Shown piece after piece: positions 53,555 through 62,848 of a stretch of DNA of 64,000 bases. A program made the translations under genes and the position numbers. A model generated the notes under the pieces. It searched no databases. It saw only the letters and a list, made by a program, of their open reading frames with translations, and was not told the origin of the DNA. This stretch comes from Agarilytica sp033852175 (GTDB taxonomy: Bacteria; Pseudomonadota; Gammaproteobacteria; Pseudomonadales; Cellvibrionaceae). Position 1 is the first letter of the stretch. Each line of letters starts with the position of its first letter. The stretch spans positions 62,001-126,000 of the forward strand of contig JAWSUY010000003.1 in NCBI GenBank assembly GCA_033852175.1, given 5' to 3'.

Positions 53555-54289
53555 GTGAATTCTACGGCATTACGGCATGTTGCTATTATTATGGATGGCA
53601 ACAATCGCTGGGCGAAACGCGAAGGGAAGAAAAGTATCTTCGGTCATCGTGCTGGCGTGGAGAGAATTAGAGATGTGTTATCAGCTTGTCGAGGTGAGGG
53701 GGTTGAAGCGTTAACGCTGTTCGCTTTTAGTAGTGAAAATTGGCGGCGGCCTCCGAAAGAGGTTGAAGCGTTAATGGGGCTTTTTTACAGCTACTTAAAA
53801 AAAGAGGCTCGAAAGCTCTCTGACGAAGGCGTTAAACTTAGGGTTATTGGTAATCGAGATCGTTTTTCAAAGCGGCTTTTGGGGGCAATCGATGAGGCTG
53901 AAAACATTGCGACTACCGGTGATGCGACTTTGGTTATAGCTGCGGATTATGGCGGCCGTTGGGATGTCGCTCAAGCCTCCCGGAAGCTTGCTGAGCAGGT
54001 CTTGTCTGGAGCCTTGCAGGTGGGTGATATAACTGAGGAAAGCATTTCGGGGAATCTAGTCACTTCTGAATTACCTCCGTTAGATATGTTAATTCGTACG
54101 GGCGGTGAATACCGTATAAGCAACTTTTTATTGTGGCAAGCTGCGTACGCTGAGCTGGTGTTTAGTGATTTACTTTGGCCTGAGTTTGATGGGGTTGCGT
54201 TAAAAAGTGCGGTAACTGATTTTCATTCTCGTCAGCGGCGTTACGGTAAAACCGGTGATCAAATAGAAAAAGAGGCTTCGAATGCTTAA
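53555..54289 (+). CDS. uppS: Undecaprenyl diphosphate synthase
   Basis: 244-residue cis-prenyltransferase that makes the C55 carrier for peptidoglycan and O-antigen. HVAIIMDGNNRWAKREGK (catalytic Asp), GHRAGVERI, LTLFAFSSENWRRP and LIRTGGEYRISNFLLWQ are conserved; the last is usually RTGGE-x-RISNFLLWQ. The start is GTG at 53555, 7 bases after GAGG (53544-53547); a TTG at 53549 is too close to that site. The stop overlaps cdsA by 8 bases. Confidence 0.96.
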   Translation: MNSTALRHVAIIMDGNNRWAKREGKKSIFGHRAGVERIRDVLSACRGEGVEALTLFAFSSENWRRPPKEVEALMGLFYSYLKKEARKLSDEGVKLRVIGNRDRFSKRLLGAIDEAENIATTGDATLVIAADYGGRWDVAQASRKLAEQVLSGALQVGDITEESISGNLVTSELPPLDMLIRTGGEYRISNFLLWQAAYAELVFSDLLWPEFDGVALKSAVTDFHSRQRRYGKTGDQIEKEASNA

Positions 54290-55106
54290 AGAGAGGGTTA
54301 TTACAGCCTCTATCCTGGCTATAGGATTTCTAGCTGCATTATTTTTACTTTCGTGGATGTATTTTTCTGCTTTTATGGGCGCCGTGCTCATTGTTGCTGT
54401 TTGGGAGTGGGCGGGTTTATCGGCGCTGTCGAGTAATCTAGCAAGGGGCGGGTATGCTTGCTTAGCTGTTGCTGTGGCCGTCGCTAGCGGCTGGTATTGC
54501 GCCTGGGGAGAGGATGTAGAGAAGCTTCGTTTGGTCTTTATTGCGTCATGCACGTGGTGGGCTTTAGCGTTATTGTGGATACAGAGTTTCCCTTCGAGTT
54601 CAGTGATTTGGGGGTCGATTCCTGTTCGGCTTTTGATGGGGGTCTGTGTATTGGTGCCGGCATGGCTGGGTTTTGCCTATTTGCGTCGTGAGCCTAGTGG
54701 AGCCTGGCTGGTTTTGTTTGTTGTGTTGATCGTTGCGGCTGCTGACATTGGGGCCTATTTCTCGGGAAGAGCTTTTGGTAAGCGAAAGCTGGCTCCCAAA
54801 GTGAGTCCAGGAAAATCCTGGGAGGGTGTTGTAGGCGGAGCAATTTTTGCGACGATTTTCGCGTTTTCATTTAATGCTATTTTTGATGTTGGAGGCTGGC
54901 AATCGTTATTAATTGTAGCTATACCGACAGCTTTGGTATCTGTGGTCGGCGATTTGCTGGAGAGCATGGTGAAGCGCCATCGTGGCGTTAAAGACAGTGG
55001 GCGAATATTGCCCGGGCATGGTGGGATTCTTGATCGAGTTGATGGCTTAGTCGCCGCTATACCTGTTTTTACCTTGGCATTTATGTCGTGTAATTGGCAA
55101 ATCTAG
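54282..55106 (+). CDS. cdsA: Phosphatidate cytidylyltransferase
   Basis: 274-residue polytopic enzyme making CDP-diacylglycerol. The CDS signature is present near the C-terminus: SMVKRHRGVKDSGRILPGHG then GILDRVDG. About eight hydrophobic helices span the rest, and the ADIGAYFSGRAFGKRKLAPK segment is conserved. It overlaps uppS by 8 bases and ends 11 bases before dxr. Confidence 0.96.
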   Translation: MLKERVITASILAIGFLAALFLLSWMYFSAFMGAVLIVAVWEWAGLSALSSNLARGGYACLAVAVAVASGWYCAWGEDVEKLRLVFIASCTWWALALLWIQSFPSSSVIWGSIPVRLLMGVCVLVPAWLGFAYLRREPSGAWLVLFVVLIVAAADIGAYFSGRAFGKRKLAPKVSPGKSWEGVVGGAIFATIFAFSFNAIFDVGGWQSLLIVAIPTALVSVVGDLLESMVKRHRGVKDSGRILPGHGGILDRVDGLVAAIPVFTLAFMSCNWQI

Positions 55107-55117
55107 TTCGGGGTCTC

Positions 55118-56299
55118 ATGATGCAAAAAATTACGATTCTGGGTGCAACTGGCTCAATTGGGCAGAGCACGCTGAGTGTTATTGAGCAAAACTCAGAGCG
55201 CTACAGTGTATTTGCATTGACGGCAAATAAGAGTGTCAAATTGTTATCTGAGCAATGCCGCCAGTTCAAACCGAAGTATGCAGTAGTTGGAAGTGAGCTT
55301 TTGGCGTCTGATTTGCGAGAACTTTTGTCTTTGTATGATTGTTCTACGGAGGTTCTGTTTGGTCGGCAAGCGCTTTGCGATGTTGCGGGTCATTCTGATG
55401 TGGATACGGTAATGGCGGCAATTGTTGGCGCTGCTGGATTGCTCCCGACGTTGTCGGGCGTGGAAGCCGGTAAACGGATTCTATTGGCTAACAAAGAAGC
55501 TCTAGTAATGGGCGGTCGTTTGTTTATGGATAAGGTCGCGGAGCATGGCGCGCTTCTTTTGCCTATCGACAGTGAGCACAATGCAATATTTCAATGCCTG
55601 CCTTCTTCTTGCGCAAACTTAAATGAATCGGGTGTTAGCAAAATTTTGTTAACTGGGTCGGGGGGGCCATTCCGAACTCGGGATGTTGATACATTTGATT
55701 TGGTGACGCCAGATGAGGCCTGCGCCCATCCCAATTGGTCTATGGGGCGTAAAATTTCAGTTGATTCCGCAACGATGATGAATAAAGGTCTGGAGTTTAT
55801 TGAGGCTTGCTGGTTGTTTGATGCGAAGTGTGAAGACATCGAAGTCGTTGTACATCCTCAGAGCGTGGTGCATTCGATGGTCCAATACCGCGATGGTTCT
55901 GTATTGGCGCAAATGGGAAACCCGGACATGCGCACTCCGATAGCGCATTGCTTGGCGTTTCCTGAGCGTATTAATTCGGGAGTGAAGAGCCTCGATTTTT
56001 CATCGCTGTCAGAGCTATCATTTGAGTCGCCTGATTTTGAGAGGTTTCCGTGCCTTAGCTTGGCGATGGAGGCGTCTACAATGGGGGAGGATTTTCCCAT
56101 TGTCTTAAATGCTGTAAATGAAATAGCAGTTGATCTCTTTATTCATAAACAGCTGAAGTTTACACAAATAGCTGCAGTGATTGGTTCGGTGATGGAAAGT
56201 TGGGATTCCTCCGAACCAGAGTCTATTGCTGCGGTCATAGATGCCGATCATCGGGCGAGAATAAAAGCGAACGAGGCTGTAAAGTCAATTCAGTCCTGA
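55118..56299 (+). CDS. dxr: 1-deoxy-D-xylulose-5-phosphate reductoisomerase
   Basis: 393-residue NADPH enzyme of the MEP isoprenoid pathway. ILGATGSIGQSTL is the NADPH site; ANKEALVMGG, PIDSEHNAIFQCLP and NWSMGRKISVDSATMMNKGLE (key SMGRKISVDSATMMNKG) carry the metal and substrate residues. ATG at 55118 or the adjacent ATG at 55121; the longer frame from 55094 lies in cdsA. DXR supplies the isopentenyl units that UppS polymerises. Confidence 0.96.
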   Translation: MMQKITILGATGSIGQSTLSVIEQNSERYSVFALTANKSVKLLSEQCRQFKPKYAVVGSELLASDLRELLSLYDCSTEVLFGRQALCDVAGHSDVDTVMAAIVGAAGLLPTLSGVEAGKRILLANKEALVMGGRLFMDKVAEHGALLLPIDSEHNAIFQCLPSSCANLNESGVSKILLTGSGGPFRTRDVDTFDLVTPDEACAHPNWSMGRKISVDSATMMNKGLEFIEACWLFDAKCEDIEVVVHPQSVVHSMVQYRDGSVLAQMGNPDMRTPIAHCLAFPERINSGVKSLDFSSLSELSFESPDFERFPCLSLAMEASTMGEDFPIVLNAVNEIAVDLFIHKQLKFTQIAAVIGSVMESWDSSEPESIAAVIDADHRARIKANEAVKSIQS

Positions 56300-56536
56300 T
56301 TTGCTTGGCGGATGACGAGCTACCTAATAATCAGAAGAAAGAATGCTTGGTAACCGGTCATAGGCAGAGTTGTGGCGAGTATTTTTTTTGCTCAAGCCTG
56401 TGATTTTCGATGCAGACGTTTGCTTGCAGGCAAGGTTGTCGAGTGTCGAGGGTATAGTCGTTTAACGTTAGTCGCAATTGACATTGTTTGTTGGTAGGCG
56501 CTAATTAATCTAATTAAGACGAGAAAGAGATAGCTA

Positions 56537-57898
56537 GTGTTTGATCATATAATAACGGCTTTGTGGTTTGTTTTAGCGATATGCATCTTAGTTCCTGTGC
56601 ATGAGTTTGGGCATTTTTATGCGATGCGCTGCTTTGGCGTAAAAGTGGTGAAGTTCTCTGTGGGCTTTGGTCAGCGTTTGTTTTCGTGGACTGACTCTAA
56701 AGGGACTGAATTTGCTTTTTCTGCGATTCCCCTTGGCGGCTATGTTAAACCGCTTGACGAGCGAAACGAAGATGTTGATGCCGGGGATGTTGATTTAACG
56801 CTCAACTCTAAGCCTGAATGGCAGCGCATTGTTATTTTCTTTGCTGGTCCTTTGGCAAATTTTGTTTTGGCGATTGTATTTTACTGGGTCATTCTTTTGG
56901 TGAACGGCTCAGTCTCATCATCACCTGTCGTTGGGAAAGTCGAGGCGGGTTCGATAGCGGAGCAAGCGCGCCTTGTTGAAGGTCAGGAGATTATCTCTAT
57001 AGATGGTGAGCGCACACCTACTCGTAAGGCTGTAGCTCTCCACCTTCTGTCCCGGCTGGGTGAATCGGGACCGATTCAATTTACAGTCAAGTATCCGGAT
57101 GCGAGTTTGACTTACGAGTCCGAAGCTCTTCTGGATAACTGGATGGCCGACGAGAAAGATCCTAATCCGTTAAGGGGAATGGGATTTGCGTTTTACTACC
57201 CACCAATTGAAAAAATTATTGATAAGGTTATTCCTGGTGGGCCTGCTGAAAAAGCAGGATTCAAGTCTGGGGATCTTTTGTTGAGTGTCGATGGTAATGA
57301 TGTTGATTCGTGGATGGGCTGGGTGGACTATGTTCGCGAGCGCCCCGGCCAAGAAATCGAAGTTGTTGTTGATCGAGGGGGAGATCTTGTCGTAATTCCC
57401 CTAACGCCTGAAGCGGTCAAGTTGAAAGGTGGTGAAGAAGTCGGGAGGGTCGGAGTGTCTGTTGTATTGCCTAGACTTCCCGATGATATGGTTCGAATTC
57501 ATCAGTACAATGTCTTTTCTGCAATGGGCGCGGCTGTTACAGAAACTCTAGATACCAGTGTATTCATCCTGTTATCGATGAAAAAGCTGATTTTTGGTGA
57601 AATTTCACCGAAAAACTTGAGTGGTCCGATTGGCATTGCTAAAGTTGCCGCCTCTTTTGCTGAGCAAGGGTTTTGGGCGTTTCTTTCGTTTCTTGCTCAT
57701 CTAAGTATAGTGCTAGGGGTGATGAACTTATTACCTATTCCAATTCTTGATGGTGGTCATATAGTATTCACCTTAGTTGAATGGATCAAGGGAAGTCCAG
57801 TGTCTCAGGCTGTACAGGTCTGGAGTTTGAATTTGGGCATTGTCATGTTAGCTGGAGTGATGATGATTGCTTTTTACAACGATATATTAGGTGCCTAG
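56537..57898 (+). CDS. rseP: Site-2 protease RseP
   Basis: 453-residue intramembrane zinc protease that cleaves anti-sigma factors to release the envelope-stress sigma E. HEFGH (22-26) lies in TM1, two PDZ domains occupy the periplasmic part (about 120-310; VEAGSIAEQARLVEGQEI and VIPGGPAEKAGFKSGD), and NLLPIPILDGGH holds the LDG metal ligand. The start is GTG at 56537. A 237-base gap from dxr may hold a separate promoter. RseP lies next to bamA, as usual. Confidence 0.95.
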   Translation: MFDHIITALWFVLAICILVPVHEFGHFYAMRCFGVKVVKFSVGFGQRLFSWTDSKGTEFAFSAIPLGGYVKPLDERNEDVDAGDVDLTLNSKPEWQRIVIFFAGPLANFVLAIVFYWVILLVNGSVSSSPVVGKVEAGSIAEQARLVEGQEIISIDGERTPTRKAVALHLLSRLGESGPIQFTVKYPDASLTYESEALLDNWMADEKDPNPLRGMGFAFYYPPIEKIIDKVIPGGPAEKAGFKSGDLLLSVDGNDVDSWMGWVDYVRERPGQEIEVVVDRGGDLVVIPLTPEAVKLKGGEEVGRVGVSVVLPRLPDDMVRIHQYNVFSAMGAAVTETLDTSVFILLSMKKLIFGEISPKNLSGPIGIAKVAASFAEQGFWAFLSFLAHLSIVLGVMNLLPIPILDGGHIVFTLVEWIKGSPVSQAVQVWSLNLGIVMLAGVMMIAFYNDILGA

Positions 57899-58006
57899 CA
57901 GCCTATTTATGCTCTTTTTGTCATTTGAATCAGAGTTAAGACTCTCATATGTGCCGTTATTCTCGGCATTGTAATACAACGAATAATAAGGTTTGGTTAG
58001 TTTCCA

Positions 58007-60703
58007 TTGTTTAAATTGAATCGATTATATGTCACGTTATTACTTTTAATAGTGGCTCCACACGCTTTTTCTTTGAGTTTTCAGGTTAACGATATCCGTT
58101 TGGAGGGGTTGCAAAGGGTTTCAGCTGGGCCAGTATTTGCTGCAATGCCAATTCGAGTTGGTGACGTTATTGATCAGGAAGATGTTCGTTCGACTATTCG
58201 CTCTCTATATGGAACGGGTTTCTTTCACAATATTCAGGTAGCGAGAGAGGAAAATACCCTCATTATCGTTTTGTTGGAGAGACCTGCGATCAAATCCATC
58301 GAAATTGATGGAAACAAAGCGATTAAAACCGAACAGCTTGTCAGTATTATGACGGATAACGGCTTGTCTGAAGGTGAAATTCTACAAGCTCATAAGCTTC
58401 AAGGCATAGCCCGAGAGCTTGAACGTCAATATATTGCGCAAGCGCGTTACGGTGCGACAGTAGACGTGAAAGTTGAAAATCTGCCTAATAGCCTGGTTGA
58501 GATCGACATTGAAGTTGATGAGGGTAGTGCTGCCAAGATTCGTCACGTTAATTTTGTAGGCAATACTGTCTTTGATGATGATAGTTTGCTTGATCTTGTA
58601 ACGATTAGAGCGAGTGCATGGCATCGTTTTTTCTCTAGTGCAGATAAATATGCAAAAGAAAAATTGTCTGGCGATTTAGAAATCTTGTCCTCTTTTTACT
58701 TGGATCGAGGCTATTTGGACTTTCAAATCGTTTCATCCCAGGTATCGATAAGCCCTGATAAAACAGGTGTGTTTATTACACTTAATCTAAATGAAGGTGA
58801 AAAGTACAAAGTTAAGACAGTAGAGCTTGCTGGTGATCCGATTCTTGCTGAAGAGACTGTAAAACGTTTGTTTTTACTCAAAGGTGGTGACACGTTTTCT
58901 CAGCTGCGCATGACAAACACATCAGAATATATTACAACCTTACTGGGAAATGCGGGCTATACCAACGCCTCGGTGGAAGGTATCCCGAAGAAAGATTCAG
59001 AAGCGCATACTGTCGACATTACATTTTTTGTTGACCCAGGCAAGCGAGTGTATGTACGTAGAATTGAATTTAGCGGGAACACTAAGACTTCGGATGAAGT
59101 GATTCGTCGCGAGATGAGACAGCTAGAGGGCTCTTCCGCGTCGAATGCTCGAATCGAAAACTCTAAAGTCAAATTGGAACGTCTTGGGTATTTTAAAGAG
59201 GTTACTATTGACATCAAAGATGTGCCAGGGCATAGCGATCTGGTGGATGTGTCTTATAAAGTCGAAGAGCAAGCCTCGGGAAGTATCCAGGCAAGTCTTG
59301 GTTATTCTGAGGCATATAAAGCTAGTATCGGCATTAGTGTTAGTGAAAATAACTGGTTGGGAACTGGCAAACGCGTCCAATTTGGAATTAACCATAATCG
59401 CTTTCAAGATAACTATACCTTTCAGTATAACGATCCCTATTTTACTCCGGACGGTGTGAGCAGAGGGTTTAGCGTTTTTTACCAAAATTCAGATTTTACC
59501 AGTGCGGATTTTGGTAGTAGTTACGCCTCTGATTCTGCCGGAGCGAATGTGAACTTTGGTTACCCTATCTCCGAGATATCTTTTTTGAGATTTGGCTTTG
59601 GGTTGATTAATCAGCAGCTCAAAGTGGGTGATAATGTTGCGAGTAACATTCGTCAAAATCCATTTTTCTATGATGATGCTGTGGTTGGAATTAACGGTGA
59701 GCGTGCGGAATACGAAGTTGGGAATACTTATATCTCTCAAAGTGACTATGTCGAATATAATGTTAGTCGCCCAGAGAGCGTTTCGACTTCTCCCTCTCCT
59801 CAAAACCTCACTGATGAGTTCTTACTCGACACAACTATAATCACTTCAGATGTTTTAATTAGTGATGAACCAGGGTTTATCGATAAATATGGGACTCAAT
59901 TTAATAGTTTACCCGTCAATCTTTCTTGGAGTCGAAATACTTTAAATCGAGGAATACTTCCTACGCGAGGTAACTCTCAGTCTTTAAGTATCGAGGCAAT
60001 GGTTCCTGGCAGTGATCTAGAGTTTTATAAAATTCAGTTTGAAGCAAAGCATTTTGTGCCGCTGACAGATGATTTCACTTTACGATTTAGGGCTAAGATA
60101 GGTTATGGGGACGGTTATGGTGATATGGATGAATTGCCATTTTTTGAAAACTTTAGAACAGGGGGTATTGGATCTGTTCGAGGATATGAACCCTTTTCTC
60201 TGGGGCCTCAAGATTTGGGGGCGGAGCTTTATTATCTCGGCTTTGCTTCAGCTCAAGACTTAAATGATGATGGTGCTATATCGGCTAATGAGTTGGGCGG
60301 GGTGTCTTACGTTCTTTGTGAAGATCCTGGTAGCTATGGTTGTGAGCCTGGAAAGTTAATCTCGGCTTCTGTGGGTAGTAGTCGACGATCCCGCTCTTCC
60401 GGCGGTAATACCTTATTTGAATTTAATACTGAACTTATCTTGCCAATTCCTTTTGCGAAAGATACTCGTTCTATGCAGCTGGTTGCCTTTTTCGATGCAG
60501 GAAATGTATTCTCATCGAGCTGTCGACAAGAGCAGGAATCGTGTTCGGATTTCAATTTTTCCGATATTCGCACGTCCTACGGTTTAGGGTTTAAGTGGCT
60601 GTCAGCAATGGGCCCTTTGACTTTCAGTTATGCTTGGCCAAGTGAAGAGAATGAGTACGATGAAACTAAGCGTTTTCAGTTTTCTTTTGGCGCCGGCTTT
60701 TAA
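58007..60703 (+). CDS. bamA: Outer-membrane protein assembly factor BamA
   Basis: 898 residues, about 90 longer than E. coli BamA. A signal peptide (1-22), five POTRA domains (about 24-425) and a 16-strand barrel ending in Phe898 (FQFSFGAGF). The loop-6 motif is VRGY (in GSVRGYEPFSLG), VRGF in most homologues. The extra length is in the loops; one insertion contains DLNDDGAISANE (751-762), which fits an EF-hand calcium loop, followed by a cysteine pair (771 and 779). The start must be TTG (58007, or TTG 58016), because an in-frame TAG at 57998 precedes it and no ATG or GTG can supply the signal peptide. Confidence 0.95.
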   Translation: MFKLNRLYVTLLLLIVAPHAFSLSFQVNDIRLEGLQRVSAGPVFAAMPIRVGDVIDQEDVRSTIRSLYGTGFFHNIQVAREENTLIIVLLERPAIKSIEIDGNKAIKTEQLVSIMTDNGLSEGEILQAHKLQGIARELERQYIAQARYGATVDVKVENLPNSLVEIDIEVDEGSAAKIRHVNFVGNTVFDDDSLLDLVTIRASAWHRFFSSADKYAKEKLSGDLEILSSFYLDRGYLDFQIVSSQVSISPDKTGVFITLNLNEGEKYKVKTVELAGDPILAEETVKRLFLLKGGDTFSQLRMTNTSEYITTLLGNAGYTNASVEGIPKKDSEAHTVDITFFVDPGKRVYVRRIEFSGNTKTSDEVIRREMRQLEGSSASNARIENSKVKLERLGYFKEVTIDIKDVPGHSDLVDVSYKVEEQASGSIQASLGYSEAYKASIGISVSENNWLGTGKRVQFGINHNRFQDNYTFQYNDPYFTPDGVSRGFSVFYQNSDFTSADFGSSYASDSAGANVNFGYPISEISFLRFGFGLINQQLKVGDNVASNIRQNPFFYDDAVVGINGERAEYEVGNTYISQSDYVEYNVSRPESVSTSPSPQNLTDEFLLDTTIITSDVLISDEPGFIDKYGTQFNSLPVNLSWSRNTLNRGILPTRGNSQSLSIEAMVPGSDLEFYKIQFEAKHFVPLTDDFTLRFRAKIGYGDGYGDMDELPFFENFRTGGIGSVRGYEPFSLGPQDLGAELYYLGFASAQDLNDDGAISANELGGVSYVLCEDPGSYGCEPGKLISASVGSSRRSRSSGGNTLFEFNTELILPIPFAKDTRSMQLVAFFDAGNVFSSSCRQEQESCSDFNFSDIRTSYGLGFKWLSAMGPLTFSYAWPSEENEYDETKRFQFSFGAGF

Positions 60704-60751
60704 TATTACTTACTACAAATCTAAAAACAGTTAAATATATGGAGAACACAG

Positions 60752-61258
60752 ATGTTTAATAAAGTTATTCTTGCTTCGGTCTTAATGGCGGTAGCTCAGT
60801 TTTCGTTTGCTGGGAAAATTGTTATTTTTGATCCGAACGAAGCCATTATGAGAACCCAGTTTGCGCAACAAAAAGTTGGTGCTTTTGAGGCCACACCAGA
60901 ATTCGCGAAAATGAAGGCAGAATTTGAAGCTTTAAATGCAGAGCTGGAAATACTGAATAAAGAGCTTACTTCTAAAAGCATGACATGGGGTGACGCAGAA
61001 AAATCGAAGCACCGTGACAAAATGGAGCAAGTTGCTAAAAACCGTAAGTTAGCGATGGATCTTATTAAGACAGAGCAAAACCTTCTACTGAAATCTATCT
61101 TCGATAAGTATCAGACTCAACTACAAGGTATTGTTAAGCAGTATATGGATGAAAAAGGGATTGATTTCATGCTTCGACGTGAAGCGGTTGCAGTTGTTGG
61201 TAATCAATCTTCAGATGTAACAGAAGCCATTGCAGCAGAGTTGGATAAGTTAAAGTAA
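60752..61258 (+). CDS. skp: Periplasmic chaperone Skp (OmpH)
   Basis: 168 residues: a signal peptide (1-20, before GKIVIFD), then a beta-strand core and long coiled-coil tentacles (KMKAEFEALNAELEILNKEL and beyond) typical of Skp/OmpH. It carries unfolded outer-membrane proteins across the periplasm to the BAM complex. GGAG precedes the ATG. It sits between bamA and lpxD in the conserved order. Confidence 0.94.
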   Translation: MFNKVILASVLMAVAQFSFAGKIVIFDPNEAIMRTQFAQQKVGAFEATPEFAKMKAEFEALNAELEILNKELTSKSMTWGDAEKSKHRDKMEQVAKNRKLAMDLIKTEQNLLLKSIFDKYQTQLQGIVKQYMDEKGIDFMLRREAVAVVGNQSSDVTEAIAAELDKLK

Positions 61259-61292
61259 AGCATAACTTGAAAAAGAAAATTAGGGCGTCTCA

Positions 61293-62315
61293 ATGTTGAT
61301 TCGGTTGGCAGATTTAGCGGATAAGCTTGGCGTTACCTTTCGGGGGGATGGAGATGCTTGTGTGTCTGGTTTGGCTTCTCTCGAAAATGCAGGCCCTGAA
61401 GAACTGAGTTTCTTATCATCAAAGAACTTTGAAAAATTTCTTGGAAGTACTCAAGCTGGGGCTGTGATTCTCAAAGACGAAAGTTTGTCTGCCTACCAAG
61501 GGAATGCCTTGGTCGATGATGATCCTTATAAGACCTATGCTAAAGCGAGCGCAATATTTAATCCGCGAAAGAAACGCTCTGCGGGCATTCATTCCAGCGC
61601 AGTGGTTGCTGAAAGCGCAACAATTGCATCGAGTGCATCAATTGGAGCCAACTGCGTTATTGAAGAAAACGTAGAAATTGGTGAGGGTTGTGAGATATAT
61701 CCTGGCGTTGTCATTGGGGACAATAGTTGTTTAGGTGATCATTGCCTGATATATGCAAACGTATCGATTTATGCGGACGTGCGTATTGGCTCCAACGTTA
61801 TTATTCATAGCTCAACAGCTATTGGTTCGGATGGCTTTGGTTTTGCGCCAAGCTCCGAAGGCTGGGTTAAAATTCACCAGCTCGGTGGGGTGGTCATTGG
61901 CAATAATGTTGAAATTGGTGCGGGTACGTCAATTGATCGTGGAGCAATTGGAAATACTGTAATTCACGATGGGGTTATTATCGATAACCAAGTTCACTTA
62001 GCCCACAATGTCGAAATCGGTGAAAACACGGCTATTGCTGGTTGTGTGGGAGTTGCAGGCAGTACTAAAATTGGTAAAAACTGCACCTTTGCTGGCGCAG
62101 TTATCGTGAATGGTCATATTGAAATCGCCGATAATTGCCATTTTAATGGTGGCACTGTTGTGACGAAAGGAACAAACGAGGCAGGGGTCTTTGCGTCTGC
62201 TACTCCTATGCAAGATGTAAAAAAATGGCGTAAATCAGCAGTACGTTTTGGACAGCTCGATGAAATGGCTGGCCGCATTAGAAAATTAGAAAAAGAAAAT
62301 AAACTAAAAAGTTAA
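61293..62315 (+). CDS. lpxD: UDP-3-O-acylglucosamine N-acyltransferase LpxD
   Basis: 340-residue acyltransferase adding the second hydroxyacyl chain to UDP-GlcN. An N-terminal uridine-binding domain (about 1-100; ENAGPEELSFLSSKNFEKFL in outline) is followed by a left-handed beta-helix of hexapeptide repeats (about 105-310). DNQVHLAHNVEIGENTAIAG contains the catalytic His. The length matches E. coli LpxD. Confidence 0.97.
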   Translation: MLIRLADLADKLGVTFRGDGDACVSGLASLENAGPEELSFLSSKNFEKFLGSTQAGAVILKDESLSAYQGNALVDDDPYKTYAKASAIFNPRKKRSAGIHSSAVVAESATIASSASIGANCVIEENVEIGEGCEIYPGVVIGDNSCLGDHCLIYANVSIYADVRIGSNVIIHSSTAIGSDGFGFAPSSEGWVKIHQLGGVVIGNNVEIGAGTSIDRGAIGNTVIHDGVIIDNQVHLAHNVEIGENTAIAGCVGVAGSTKIGKNCTFAGAVIVNGHIEIADNCHFNGGTVVTKGTNEAGVFASATPMQDVKKWRKSAVRFGQLDEMAGRIRKLEKENKLKS

Positions 62316-62355
62316 CTACGTAGGCGCTGATGAGCGCTTAGTTTTGGGGCTCACC

Positions 62356-62793
62356 ATGATGGACATTCTTGAAATTCGTAAATATATTCCGCACCGCTAT
62401 CCTTTTTTATTGATTGATCGTGTTGTAGAGCTGGAGGAGGGGGAGAGAATTCTTGCGTACAAAAACGTTTCTGCAAACGAGCCCGTTTTTGAGGGCCATT
62501 TCCCTCATTTCCCTGTTTTTCCAGGAGTGATGATTGTAGAGGCAATGGCACAAGCTTGCGCTATTCTCGGTTTTAAAACGATGGATAAAACGCCTGATGA
62601 CGGTTCCATATACCTGTTTGCCGGTATCGATAAAGTTCGTTTTAAACGTCAGGTAGTTCCGGGTGATCGTGTTTTTATTGAGTCGAAAATAATCTCTGAA
62701 AAACGCGGTATTTGGAAGTTTGAATGTGTCGCTAAGGTAGATGACCAGTTGGTGACTAGCGCGACTATTCTGTGCGCAGATCGAAGTGTTTGA
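62356..62793 (+). CDS. fabZ: 3-hydroxyacyl-ACP dehydratase FabZ
   Basis: 145-residue hot-dog-fold dehydratase of type II fatty-acid synthesis. IPHRYPFLLIDRV, GHFPHFPVFPGVMIVEAMAQA (catalytic His and Glu; key residues GHFP, PGV, EAMAQ) and FAGIDKVRFKRQVVPGD are conserved. The start is one of two adjacent ATGs (62356, 62359); an upstream in-frame TTG is not supported. It sits between lpxD and lpxA, the standard position, and works in the same pathway as FabV. Confidence 0.97.
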   Translation: MMDILEIRKYIPHRYPFLLIDRVVELEEGERILAYKNVSANEPVFEGHFPHFPVFPGVMIVEAMAQACAILGFKTMDKTPDDGSIYLFAGIDKVRFKRQVVPGDRVFIESKIISEKRGIWKFECVAKVDDQLVTSATILCADRSV

Positions 62794-62848
62794 GGTCGAG
62801 TTGTCATTCTGACGGCTTGTGTTAAAAGCAAAGTATTAAGGGCAAATT

